A DNA stretch of 64,000 bases, taken from the NCBI RefSeq assembly GCF_023336505.1, contig NZ_JAMAST010000002.1:62001-126000 (forward strand). The letters are read 5' to 3'. Numbering within the stretch: the first letter of the stretch is position 1; every line of letters starts with the position of its first letter. Positions 1 to 8,619 of this stretch are shown piece by piece. This DNA is from Sporolactobacillus mangiferae. Lineage in GTDB: Bacteria > Bacillota > Bacilli > Bacillales > Sporolactobacillaceae. The position numbers were made by a program, and so were the translations under genes. The notes under the pieces are model-generated. The model saw nothing but the letters and a program-made list of their open reading frames with translations. It made no database searches and was not told the DNA's origin.

Positions 1-638
1 ATCATTGTTGCCGAATCAATCGTTATTTTTGCACCCATCGACCAATTTGGATGCTTCAGTGCATCATTAACTGTAACTTTCTCCAGATCTTCACGTTTCA
101 GATCTCTGAAACTGCCACCGGATGCCGTAATGATGAGTTTTGAGATTGCCGAGCGGTCCTGCCCCTGAATGGACTGAAAGATTGCTGAGTGTTCACTGTC
201 GATTGGCAGTACAGAAACACCAGATTCTTTTGCACGCTGCATCACAATATGCCCCGCTGTAACCAGTGTTTCTTTATTCGCAAGACCAATCGTTTTGCCG
301 GCCTCTATGGCTGCAAGTGTCGGCTCAAGTCCGATGCTGCCGAGCACAGCATTCACCAGCATATCGGAATCCGTAGCTGATGCCACTTCGATCATGCCTT
401 CAACGCCATATACAAGCTTGATTCCAGAATCTATCTGAATGCGTAACTGATCTGCAACTTGCTTGTTCTTAACCGATACTAATCGGGGCCTGAATTCATG
501 AATGATTGGCAGTGCTGCATCAATATTCTGACCAAATGCCAGCGCCGCAACTGAGAATTGATCCGCGTGTTCGCGTATGACTTCAAGTGTTTGTGTACCA
601 ACCGAACCGGTTGCCCCCAGCAAACTTATTTTTTTCAA
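1..638 (-). CDS. dxr: 1-deoxy-D-xylulose 5-phosphate reductoisomerase, N-terminal part (cut by window edge)
   Basis: Second enzyme of the MEP isoprenoid pathway, converting DXP to 2-C-methylerythritol 4-phosphate with NADPH in the cytosol. About 212 N-terminal residues are visible: the nucleotide-binding LLGATGSVG at the very start, [22 protein letters not shown] and the [10 protein letters not shown] stretch, then [15 protein letters not shown] at the window edge. The gene continues beyond position 1. I prefer the TTG start at 638, which lies 7 nt after a GGGGG Shine-Dalgarno and gives the family-typical [12 protein letters not shown]; the ATG at 644 is only 1-2 nt from the SD. It lies 11 bp after the cdsA stop and closes the uppS-cdsA-dxr lipid and isoprenoid cluster. 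Confidence 0.95.
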   Translation of the reverse strand, partial: MKKISLLGATGSVGTQTLEVIREHADQFSVAALAFGQNIDAALPIIHEFRPRLVSVKNKQVADQLRIQIDSGIKLVYGVEGMIEVASATDSDMLVNAVLGSIGLEPTLAAIEAGKTIGLANKETLVTAGHIVMQRAKESGVSVLPIDSEHSAIFQSIQGQDRSAISKLIITASGGSFRDLKREDLEKVTVNDALKHPNWSMGAKITIDSATM

Positions 639-649
639 AATCATTCCCC

Positions 650-1441
650 CTAAGCAATGAAACCCAAAACGTACAGAAGCGGAAGCACGAAAATTAAACT
701 GTCAAATCGATCAAGCAAACCACCATGTCCCGGAAGTATCTTGCCTGAATCCTTAACTCCGTAAAATCGTTTAATTGCGGATTCAACGAGATCTCCAACC
801 TGGCCGAATATGGATATAAGCAAAGCCGCACCCAAAAGCTGCATCCAGGAATCAAACAGCGGTTGCCCGATGATCCACTGAAAGACGAAGGCTGCCGCCA
901 ATGCCGCAATCACCGCCCCTGCAGACCCTTCCTGTGTTTTATTAGGACTGATGTATGGAGCGAGTTTATGTCTGCCCAGCCGGCGGCCGATAAAATAAGC
1001 ACCGCTGTCTGTTGTCCAGATCAGAATCTGTATAAATAAAATCAGAGCAAGGCTTTCCATCCGCACGCGGACAAGTAAATGAAAAGGAATGCCTATGTAA
1101 AAAACCGAAAGAAACAGATATGCAGAATGTGCAAATGAAAAACGATTCTTCGTCATAACATTAAACAGAACGAGAAGTAATGCAAGTAAGGTGACTAACC
1201 TGGGCCAGACAGGCCCAAGAACGCTCGGTGAAAACAGCGCACTGCATACAATAAACAGAACAGCAACCGCACCAAGAAGGACTTCCGGTGACGTTGCCGA
1301 CATCTTGTTCATGACTGCAAGCTCGATATAACTGATTACAGCAATAGCTGCTGCCAGAAATGCAAAAGGAAATGAGCCGATCCACAGTAAGGCAAGGTAT
1401 AAGACACCCGCAAGCAGCCCGGTGATCACTCTCTGTTTCAA
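650..1441 (-). CDS. cdsA: phosphatidate cytidylyltransferase (CDP-diglyceride synthase)
   Basis: Integral membrane enzyme that makes CDP-diacylglycerol from phosphatidic acid and CTP, the branch point for phospholipid synthesis. The 263-residue protein is almost entirely hydrophobic with multiple membrane segments, and carries the CDS signature near the C terminus (residues about 220-245): [19 protein letters not shown], with the conserved KD, PGHGG and DR.D. The start is a TTG whose last two bases overlap the uppS TGA stop, implying translational coupling. Length matches the family (about 265). Confidence 0.96.
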   Translation of the reverse strand: MKQRVITGLLAGVLYLALLWIGSFPFAFLAAAIAVISYIELAVMNKMSATSPEVLLGAVAVLFIVCSALFSPSVLGPVWPRLVTLLALLLVLFNVMTKNRFSFAHSAYLFLSVFYIGIPFHLLVRVRMESLALILFIQILIWTTDSGAYFIGRRLGRHKLAPYISPNKTQEGSAGAVIAALAAAFVFQWIIGQPLFDSWMQLLGAALLISIFGQVGDLVESAIKRFYGVKDSGKILPGHGGLLDRFDSLIFVLPLLYVLGFIA

Positions 1442-2223
1442 TTTTCTTCACTTCCTTCCATTAACCCGCCATATCTGCGCTGTCTGGAAGCAAAGATAGA
1501 TACTGCTTTCTGAAGACTTTGTTCATTAAAATCCGGCCAGTATTCATCCGAAAAATACAGTTCTGTATATGCAAGCTGCCAGAGCATGAAATTACTAAGC
1601 CGAACTTCTCCGCCTGTACGAATCAAAAGATCCGGATCTGGGAGCGCAGGACTCATCAAATGCCGGGCAACTACCTCTTCCGTAACAGCTTCAGCATCAA
1701 GCCGATTGTCGCCCACTTCCTGAATAATTGCTTTCATTGCACGAACAATCTCAAGATGGCTTCCATAATTCAATGCGAAATTCAAAATCAGGCCGGTATT
1801 TTTTTGAGTACGCGCTACCGCATGTTCAACAGCCTGTAATGTATGCGACGGAAGACGCGATAAATCGCCCATTGTCCTTACCTGGACATTCTGTTCAATC
1901 AATTCATTCAAATAGGAATTCAGGAATTGCTGCGGCAATTTCATCAGAAAGTCAACTTCAGGCTTCGGACGCTTCCAGTTCTCTGTTGAAAATGCGTAAA
2001 GTGTCAGGACTTTGATTCCAAGCCGATCTGCTTCTTTTGTCACTCGTTTTATCGTTTTCATTGCTTCGCGATGGCCAGCAATTCTTGGCAATCCTCTTCT
2101 CTTTGCCCATCGTCCGTTACCGTCCATGATAATTGCGACATGCACCGGAATTTTATTGACTTTGTGGCTTGCCAGACTCGGCTCGTCCGTTTTTCCTGTT
2201 TTAAAGGAAAATTTTTCGAACAT
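1438..2223 (-). CDS. uppS: isoprenyl transferase / undecaprenyl diphosphate synthase
   Basis: Cis-prenyltransferase that extends farnesyl diphosphate with IPP to C55 undecaprenyl-PP, the lipid carrier for cell-wall synthesis. The 261-residue protein has IIMDGNGRWAKRRG (Mg-binding Asp at about residue 34), GHREAMK, TLYAFSTENWKRP and the C-terminal LIRTGGEVRLSNFMLWQ and AYTELYF motifs. I place the start at 2223 (MFEKFSF), 7 nt after GGGGGA; the frame stays open upstream to 2253 but has no SD there. It is followed by an overlapping cdsA. Confidence 0.96.
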   Translation of the reverse strand: MFEKFSFKTGKTDEPSLASHKVNKIPVHVAIIMDGNGRWAKRRGLPRIAGHREAMKTIKRVTKEADRLGIKVLTLYAFSTENWKRPKPEVDFLMKLPQQFLNSYLNELIEQNVQVRTMGDLSRLPSHTLQAVEHAVARTQKNTGLILNFALNYGSHLEIVRAMKAIIQEVGDNRLDAEAVTEEVVARHLMSPALPDPDLLIRTGGEVRLSNFMLWQLAYTELYFSDEYWPDFNEQSLQKAVSIFASRQRRYGGLMEGSEEN

Positions 2224-2311
2224 TGATGTTCCCCCAATGCTGATACTGAACATCCTGAATGCAGCAGATCTGCAAAATTGGATATGGTATCCGTTTGGTC
2301 ATAGTCCTTAT

Positions 2312-2872
2312 TTAAATATCCATCATTTCTTTTTCTTTTTCCGAAGCAATCCGGTCAATGTTTTTTACAGTACTGTCTGTCAGTTTCTGCACGTTGTCTT
2401 CTGCTTCACGGACATCATCTTTTGTCAGTTCGTTATTCTTGGCCATTTTTTTAATTTGGTCATTGGTATCACGACGCACATTACGGACAGCAACCTTTGC
2501 TTCTTCTGCCATCTTTCGCACCATTTTTACCAGTTCCGCACGTCTTTCCTCTGTCAACGGCGGAATAGCAATTCGGATCACAGAGCCGTCATTCGTTGGT
2601 GTAATTCCCAAATCTGATTTCATGATCCCCTTTTCAATGTTTGCAAGCGCGCTGCGATCATAGGGTTGCACGAGCAACAGACGGGCTTCCGGAACCGTAA
2701 TCGAAGCAACCTGATTAAGCGGCGTCTCTGCGCCGTAGTATTCAACCGTAACTTTATTGAGCAAAGACGGATTTGCGCGTCCGGCACGAACGGTCACCAA
2801 TTCGCGTTGAAACGCTCTCACCGCCTTTTCCATACGATCTTCAGCATTTTTTAAGAGTTCTGACTGAGCCAT
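2312..2872 (-). CDS. frr: ribosome recycling factor
   Basis: Splits post-termination 70S ribosomes together with EF-G. The 186-residue length and sequence match the family: N-terminal helix with FQRELVTVRAGRANPSLL, the EYYGAETPLNQVASI region, SDLGITPTNDGSVIRI and the C-terminal three-helix segment ending KIMDI-like (KEKEMMDI). It starts 3 bp after the pyrH stop, a near-universal gene pair, so it is probably co-transcribed with pyrH. Confidence 0.97.
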   Translation of the reverse strand: MAQSELLKNAEDRMEKAVRAFQRELVTVRAGRANPSLLNKVTVEYYGAETPLNQVASITVPEARLLLVQPYDRSALANIEKGIMKSDLGITPTNDGSVIRIAIPPLTEERRAELVKMVRKMAEEAKVAVRNVRRDTNDQIKKMAKNNELTKDDVREAEDNVQKLTDSTVKNIDRIASEKEKEMMDI

Positions 2873-2875
2873 CTG

Positions 2876-3616
<741 letters not shown>

Positions 3617-3636
3617 TCAATAGATTGATTTTAAAA

Positions 3637-3663
3637 AATGGGGCACGTGACCCGTGCCCCATT
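3637..3663 (-). terminator. Rho-independent terminator after tsf
   Basis: Perfect 11-bp inverted repeat (AATGGGGCACG / CGTGCCCCATT) with a 5-nt loop, followed on the minus strand by a run of six T. It lies in the tsf-pyrH gap and should end most rpsB-tsf transcripts. Confidence 0.85.
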
Positions 3664-3762
3664 GGAATTCCTTGCTCTGTTTCATCGGGTGTTGAAAACC
3701 GCATAGCGGTCCATGACGGTTTCTGTCGATATCGTCTTTCAACATTCACCTTACAGGCGCTA

Positions 3763-4644
3763 TTATTGTTTCAACTGTGCTTTAACTTCATCAGCAAAGT
3801 TTTCTTCTTTTTTCTCAATACCTTCGCCAACCTCAAAACGTACAAAATCAAGAACGTCAGCGTTTTGGCTTTTCAAATATTCTTTTACAGTTACATCGCC
3901 GTCTTTGACAAATGGCTGATCTACGAGACAGATTTCCTTAAAGAATTTTTTCAGCCTGCCGATAACCATTTTCTCAACAATATTTGCCGGTTTGCCTTCA
4001 CTAAGCGCCTCCTGAGTCAGTACTTCTTTCTCATGGGCAACGACATCGGCCGGAATATCATCTTCTTTTAAATATTGCGGCCGGATCGCTGCAACATGCA
4101 TGGCAATATCCTTGGCAACTGCTTCATCCGAACCGGAGAGCTTGGTGAGCGCAGCAATTCTGCCGCCCATGTGAAGATAGGAGCCGAATACTTCTGCATC
4201 TGTTTTTTCAATGATTGAAAAGCGGCGCAGAGAGATTTTTTCACCGATTTTGGAGATGGCAGCGGTGATCGTCTCAGCAACCGTCTCACCGGATTCCATC
4301 TTTTGTTCAAGCGCCTGTTCCACATTGTCAGGCTGATTTTCCAGCAGATGATCTGCTATTGTATTAATTAACGCTTTGAATTCAGCGTTCTTTGCAACAA
4401 AGTCGGTTTCGGAGTTTACCTCCAGCGCCACCGCCCTGTTCCCTGCGATCTTAATTTCGGCAAGACCTTCGGCAGCGATTCGTCCTGATTTTTTCGCTGC
4501 TTTTGCCATACCTTTTTCACGAAGTACATCAATCGCCTTTTTAATGTCGCCATCAGCTTCGGTAAGGGCACGCTTGCAGTCCATAATACCCGCACCTGTC
4601 AATTCGCGTAACTCTTTTACTTGTTTTGCATTAATAGCAGCCAC
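3763..4644 (-). CDS. tsf: elongation factor Ts
   Basis: Guanine nucleotide exchange factor for EF-Tu. The protein opens with [26 protein letters not shown] (UBA-like domain; quoted motif core TGAGIMDCK) and contains the classic [10 protein letters not shown] motif near residue 80 and the KVGENI-type core ([12 protein letters not shown]). The start is decided by the ribosome binding site: AAGGAGG lies 8 nt upstream of a GTG at 4644, giving exactly 293 residues as in B. subtilis; the upstream in-frame TTG at 4671 precedes the SD and would add nine unusual residues. It forms an operon with rpsB. Confidence 0.96.
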   Translation of the reverse strand: MAAINAKQVKELRELTGAGIMDCKRALTEADGDIKKAIDVLREKGMAKAAKKSGRIAAEGLAEIKIAGNRAVALEVNSETDFVAKNAEFKALINTIADHLLENQPDNVEQALEQKMESGETVAETITAAISKIGEKISLRRFSIIEKTDAEVFGSYLHMGGRIAALTKLSGSDEAVAKDIAMHVAAIRPQYLKEDDIPADVVAHEKEVLTQEALSEGKPANIVEKMVIGRLKKFFKEICLVDQPFVKDGDVTVKEYLKSQNADVLDFVRFEVGEGIEKKEENFADEVKAQLKQ

Positions 4645-4686
4645 TTGGGCATCCTCCTTCTTGTCTTCCAAAATTTCGTGAAAAGA

Positions 4687-4711
4687 GTGATAAGGGCCAG
4701 CCCCTTATCAC
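4687..4711 (-). terminator. intercistronic hairpin between rpsB and tsf (possible attenuator)
   Basis: Perfect 10-bp stem GTGATAAGGG / CCCTTATCAC with a 5-nt loop, followed on the minus strand by TCTTTTC. The T-run is short and interrupted, so it is better read as a partial terminator or RNA-processing hairpin that sets the S2:EF-Ts ratio than as a full stop. Confidence 0.55.
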
Positions 4712-4734
4712 CCCGTTCCATGCATTGTTTCTTT

Positions 4735-5502
4735 TTATTCGGCCTTAACCGGTTCTTCAGTTTGCGCAACGGCGGCTTCATCCTGCTGAACCGATTGTGC
4801 AGCGGCTTCATCGTTTTCTTCGCCCTGATTGGCCTCCAGCACCGCATCGGCCATTTTCCCGGTCAGCAATTTAACCGCACGGATTGCATCGTCATTACCA
4901 GGAATAATGACATCGATTTCATCAGGATCGCAGTTCGTATCAACAATTGCAATGATTGGAATATTGAGCTTATGCGCTTCAGCAATCGCAATTCTTTCTT
5001 TGCGTGGATCAATAACGAACAACGCTTGTGGAAGGCTTTCCATATCTTTAATGCCGCCCAGAAACTTTTCAAGACGGGCTAACTCCTTTTTGAGTCCAAC
5101 CACTTCTTTTTTTGGAAGCACATCAAAAGTTCCGTCTTCCTGCATCTTCTCAATATCTTTCAGTCGTTTAATTCTCTTACGGATGGTTTCAAAGTTGGTC
5201 AGCGTACCACCGAGCCAGCGCTGGTTCACATAGTACTGTCCCGAACGCTCCGCTTCAGCTTTAACTGAATCCTGGGCCTGCTTCTTTGTGCCGACAAACA
5301 GAATTTTTCCTCCGTCCGCCGCAATATCTCTTACGAAATTGTACGCTTCCTCGACTTTTTTAACGGTCTTTTGCAAATCAATAATATAAATACCGTTTCT
5401 TTCCGTAAAAATGTACGGCTTCATTTTTGGATTCCAGCGACGTGTTTGATGACCAAAATGCACGCCAGATTCGAGTAGTTGCTTCATTGAAATAACTGCC
5501 AT
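4735..5502 (-). CDS. rpsB: 30S ribosomal protein S2
   Basis: Structural protein of the small ribosomal subunit. The 255-residue protein begins [27 protein letters not shown]-like (core [13 protein letters not shown]), and has [19 protein letters not shown] and the C-terminal [10 protein letters not shown]...[10 protein letters not shown] motif. The acidic, Gln/Glu-rich tail after residue 225 is common in Bacilli. AGGAGG precedes the ATG. A good SigA promoter lies 120 bp upstream. Confidence 0.98.
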   Translation of the reverse strand: MAVISMKQLLESGVHFGHQTRRWNPKMKPYIFTERNGIYIIDLQKTVKKVEEAYNFVRDIAADGGKILFVGTKKQAQDSVKAEAERSGQYYVNQRWLGGTLTNFETIRKRIKRLKDIEKMQEDGTFDVLPKKEVVGLKKELARLEKFLGGIKDMESLPQALFVIDPRKERIAIAEAHKLNIPIIAIVDTNCDPDEIDVIIPGNDDAIRAVKLLTGKMADAVLEANQGEENDEAAAQSVQQDEAAVAQTEEPVKAE

Positions 5503-5621
5503 GAAAAAAATTCCTCCTAATTGGTTTTATTCCTCCGTTTGCATCATGTTCACGAGTAACTGATTAAACATTCAGCACCTGCCCGTAAATTAACAAACGT
5601 GTGTTATTGACACCATTCGTT

Positions 5622-5650
5622 AATATACCATACTCCAAACCGTATAGCAA
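5622..5650 (-). promoter_or_regulatory. SigA-type promoter for rpsB-tsf
   Basis: On the minus strand, -35 TTGCTA (5645-5650), 17-bp spacer, -10 TATATT (5622-5627). It begins immediately after the swrB stop codon, so the ribosomal genes have their own promoter downstream of the fla/che operon. I see no terminator between swrB and this promoter. Confidence 0.65.
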
Positions 5651-5652
5651 GA

Positions 5653-6234
5653 CTACGATTGAACTTTTCCATGTAATTTAAGCAGCAGTTCAACCTCGCC
5701 TTCTCCGCGATTCATTTTTTTAGCGATTTCAGTCAGTGAATAACCTTTCTCCTGCAGTTTGACAGCCTGCAGGTAAGGTGATTGTTCAACCTGATCCTGA
5801 ATATCATCGATTGGAGGTACCCACTCCTCTTTGTTTTTCAGGTTCTGATTTAATGACTGCTTCTTCTCTTTTTTTTGCAGCTGCTCTTTTTCCGAATCAA
5901 GTGTTTCAGCAAATGTAGAAGCCGGTCCGGACTGTGTTCTATTTGTTTCAATTGAATGCTCGGTGTTTTTTCCCGAATGCACAGTCCTATTTTTACTTGA
6001 CTGCTGACTGTTATATTCAGTAAGCAGTGTGTTCAACTGTTCTAATAATTGCTGGTTTTCAAGGCGGACAGCTTTAATATGCTCTGAAAGAAGCCGGTCC
6101 GCATTTACAGCGGGATCATCCGAACGATTTTTTTCAAGAATGCGGATCCTTTGATAGAGGTGCAAGATTAAATAAAATACCAGGAGTAGCATAACAAAAT
6201 TTAAGGTAATCCAAAATGCTGACAAGGGGGCCAC
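5653..6234 (-). CDS. swrB: SwrB-like membrane-anchored protein (DUF6115 type)
   Basis: 193-residue protein in the exact slot of B. subtilis swrB (ylxL), between sigD and rpsB. In B. subtilis SwrB promotes activation of the flagellar type III export apparatus. Visible here: an N-terminal membrane helix (residues about 7-26, FWITLNFVMLLLVFYLIL), a charged coiled-coil-like middle (ENQQLLEQLNTLL), a low-complexity Ser/Glu/Lys linker, and a C-terminal helix-turn-helix-like segment (LQEKGYSLTEIAKKMNRGEGEVELLLKL; core YSLTEIAKKMNRGEGEV). Assignment rests on synteny plus architecture; sequence conservation in this family is low. Confidence 0.75.
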   Translation of the reverse strand: MAPLSAFWITLNFVMLLLVFYLILHLYQRIRILEKNRSDDPAVNADRLLSEHIKAVRLENQQLLEQLNTLLTEYNSQQSSKNRTVHSGKNTEHSIETNRTQSGPASTFAETLDSEKEQLQKKEKKQSLNQNLKNKEEWVPPIDDIQDQVEQSPYLQAVKLQEKGYSLTEIAKKMNRGEGEVELLLKLHGKVQS

Positions 6235-6243
6235 CTCTTTAAC

Positions 6244-7014
6244 TTATGTAGATATTGTTTCATTTGAACTGAGATACTGTCTCAGTTTAAAAAGTGCCTT
6301 GCTGTGGATCTGAGAAATGCGTGATGTTGATAAATTTAAAATTTGACCGATTTCCGTCAATGTAAGCTCTTCGAAATAGAAAAGTGAAACAACCAGGCGT
6401 TCTTTTTCGTTCAGTTTATCAATTTCTCTCGCCAGCTGTTCACGGTTTTCTTCATCAATCAGCTTCTTTTCAGGCTGTACAGCCTGAATATCTTCAATTG
6501 CCGAGGAAGAGAATTCTGCTCCCTTTCCTGAGGAACTGTCATCAAGTGAAAGGAGATTGGAAAGCAGACTCTCTGACAGTACCTGTGACACTTCTTCCGG
6601 CTGCATCCCGCAAGCATCCGCAACTTCTTCAAGTGTTGCAGTCCGCATTTTTTGATGTTCGATCTGTTCAGCGGCCTTCTCGATTTTTTTGCTTTTTTCG
6701 CGCGTCGATCGCGGCATCCAATCTTCTTTGCGCAATCCATCTAAAATAGCACCACGTACCCGAAAAGATGCATATGTATCAAATTTTAAATCTCTGTGCG
6801 GATCAAATTTTTCTAATGCGTCATAGAGACCGAGCATCCCAAAACTCTGCAGCTCGCCGCGGTCAATATTTCTCGGCAGTCCTGAGCTGATACGCTGAAC
6901 ATGATATTGAACAAGGGGCAGATAGATTTCAAGAAGACAATTTGCAGCTTCTGGATCACGGTTCTGAATCCAGCGATCCCAATACTTTGATTCCAAATGT
7001 TCTGATTTGCCCAA
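6244..7014 (-). CDS. sigD: RNA polymerase sigma-28 factor SigD (FliA)
   Basis: Alternative sigma factor for late flagellar, chemotaxis and autolysin genes. The 256 residues show region 2 (DPHRDLKFDTYASFRVRGAI, plus LDGLRKEDWMPRS), a region 3 linker and region 4 (LNEKERLVVSLFYFEELTLTEIG core, ISQIHSKALFKLR). Length is that of B. subtilis SigD (254). It is the penultimate gene of the fla/che cluster, followed 9 bp later by swrB. After the upstream deletion at about 22.2 kb, hook-basal-body completion cannot occur as usual, so its normal regulation through FlgM export would be disrupted. Confidence 0.96.
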   Translation of the reverse strand: MGKSEHLESKYWDRWIQNRDPEAANCLLEIYLPLVQYHVQRISSGLPRNIDRGELQSFGMLGLYDALEKFDPHRDLKFDTYASFRVRGAILDGLRKEDWMPRSTREKSKKIEKAAEQIEHQKMRTATLEEVADACGMQPEEVSQVLSESLLSNLLSLDDSSSGKGAEFSSSAIEDIQAVQPEKKLIDEENREQLAREIDKLNEKERLVVSLFYFEELTLTEIGQILNLSTSRISQIHSKALFKLRQYLSSNETIST

Positions 7015-7038
7015 TTGCCTTCCCCTCCTTCTTGACCT

Positions 7039-7521
7039 TTATATAACTGCGCTCCCTTTAAATATAGCATGAATCGCCAATTCACATGTAGCAGTAAAAA
7101 ATTCAATGGTGCGTCCATAATCGGCACCCGTATCTTCGGAGACAAGCGGAATTTGAAAAGCAGCTAGCTGCGCTTTCACTGCATAAACGTTTCTTTTACC
7201 GATACTTGGTACGAGATGCGCCCGTGTTGTCTTAAACATTTCTGCACCACCTGCTATTTTGGCTTTAAGCTGGAGACGCGAACAACGGAAATCTTCAGTC
7301 AGTTTTTTTATCAAAGCAGGAATTGCTGTATCGGCATATTTTCCAAGCGGATAACTTGAAACTCTGGCAAGTTCCGAATCAGGAAGCATCACGTGGGCCA
7401 TTCCCGCAATTTTACTCTCTTCATGATAAATGACAACGCCGACGCATGATCCGAGTCCAAGCGTTTTTAATGTTTCCGGATTGAGGGCAAATTTTATCTC
7501 AGAAAGTCCGACATGGATCAA
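7039..7521 (-). CDS. cheD: chemoreceptor glutamine deamidase CheD
   Basis: Deamidates glutamines on methyl-accepting chemotaxis proteins and binds CheC to stimulate CheY-P dephosphorylation. The 160-residue protein has the catalytic Cys in LGLGSCVGVVIYH (about residue 26) and the catalytic His in AHVMLPDS (about residue 43), plus the conserved KIAGGAEMF loop. The TTG start overlaps the cheC stop (TTGA). Confidence 0.95.
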   Translation of the reverse strand: MIHVGLSEIKFALNPETLKTLGLGSCVGVVIYHEESKIAGMAHVMLPDSELARVSSYPLGKYADTAIPALIKKLTEDFRCSRLQLKAKIAGGAEMFKTTRAHLVPSIGKRNVYAVKAQLAAFQIPLVSEDTGADYGRTIEFFTATCELAIHAIFKGSAVI

Positions 7522-8132
7522 GGAAACGACTTCCCTTCCGCTTTATCAAAGAAGACATCAAGTGAATCAGGAAATGGCAGAAACAGAAATTCACCGTTCA
7601 GCTTGTCTCCCTTTTCACGGTCTGATAATACAGCATCGATAATCAGTGCTGAGTCATCATAAAAAGACAGTTCAATCAACCCTTCACTTAAAATTGCCCC
7701 TTCCATATCCACTGCATAGTTCGGCGGAGATTGTGTCAAAGAAATACCGAGAAAACCAGCGAGTGCAGACAAATATGATCCACATAAAATATTGCTGATT
7801 TCACAGAAAGCAGAGTTGCCCATCCCGTTATCCAGTACATTGCCGTCTGGAACCAGCTCACTGATCAGAGCATTAGCCTGATGGATGTCAAACATCATGA
7901 AAAAGAGTCCATGCAGGCCTCCATCAACCTGTATAAACGATGCTGCAACATTATTTTCCGCATCAGCACCCATTGCTTCCGCGATTGGCAATACACGCAC
8001 CGATGGAATCTCCATATCAATCGGTTTGTTCAATAACATGGATAACGCTGAAGCTGCATGCGCTGCGCCAATATTTCCCGACTCTTTAAGCAGATCAAGA
8101 TGCTGCGGCTGCAAATCACTTATCCTATACAT
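7518..8132 (-). CDS. cheC: CheY-P phosphatase CheC
   Basis: Dephosphorylates CheY-P and pairs with CheD in adaptation. Both phosphatase active sites of the D/S-x3-E-x2-N type are present: DLLKESGN near residue 13 and SAFCEISN near residue 110, each followed by the conserved downstream Pro. The 204-residue length is typical. It starts 3 bp after cheW, with GAGG as SD. Confidence 0.94.
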   Translation of the reverse strand: MYRISDLQPQHLDLLKESGNIGAAHAASALSMLLNKPIDMEIPSVRVLPIAEAMGADAENNVAASFIQVDGGLHGLFFMMFDIHQANALISELVPDGNVLDNGMGNSAFCEISNILCGSYLSALAGFLGISLTQSPPNYAVDMEGAILSEGLIELSFYDDSALIIDAVLSDREKGDKLNGEFLFLPFPDSLDVFFDKAEGKSFP

Positions 8133-8135
8133 CTT

Positions 8136-8606
8136 TTATACCTCAAGACTTCGCAAGTCATCGACATCTTCATGGCTGAGGACTCGGTCAAGATTCAGAA
8201 GCAGAAGCAGCTTGTTTTCATCAATCTGAACCACACCTTTTAAATAACCGGCCGATGGTCCGCCAACCATCGCAGGTGCCGGTTCAATGCTTGATTCCTG
8301 AATGTCCGTCACTTCTTTTGACAAGTCCACAAGAAGCCCGACTTTCATCTCGTCAGTATCCACAACAATGATCCGGCTCTCTTCTGTAATTTCAGATTTT
8401 CCCATTTGCAAACGGTCCCGAACGTCCACAACCGGAATAATTAAGCCGCGAAGATTCATTACACCTTTAACAAACGAGGCAGCATTTGGAAGTCTTGTAA
8501 TCGCATCAACCTTTTCAATTGATAGAACCTGATCAACGGGCACTCCATAAGTTTCGTTGTTCATTTCAAATAAAATGACCTTTATACTGTTTTCATGTTC
8601 CGCCAT
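8136..8606 (-). CDS. cheW: chemotaxis adaptor CheW
   Basis: Couples chemoreceptors to CheA. A single CheW domain fills the 156 residues: ETYGVPVDQVLSIEKV, the ITRLPNAASFVKGVMNLRG motif (core PNAASFVKGVMNLRG) and PVVDVRDRL, followed by the IVVDTDEMKVGLLVD strand pair. AGGAGG lies 8 nt upstream of the ATG; the gene follows cheA by 13 bp. Confidence 0.96.
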   Translation of the reverse strand: MAEHENSIKVILFEMNNETYGVPVDQVLSIEKVDAITRLPNAASFVKGVMNLRGLIIPVVDVRDRLQMGKSEITEESRIIVVDTDEMKVGLLVDLSKEVTDIQESSIEPAPAMVGGPSAGYLKGVVQIDENKLLLLLNLDRVLSHEDVDDLRSLEV

Positions 8607-8619
8607 GGGTCACGCCTCC

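Noticed and set aside
4645-4671. Upstream TTG start for EF-Ts
   Set aside because: It precedes the AAGGAGG ribosome binding site; GTG at 4644 yields the conserved 293-residue length.
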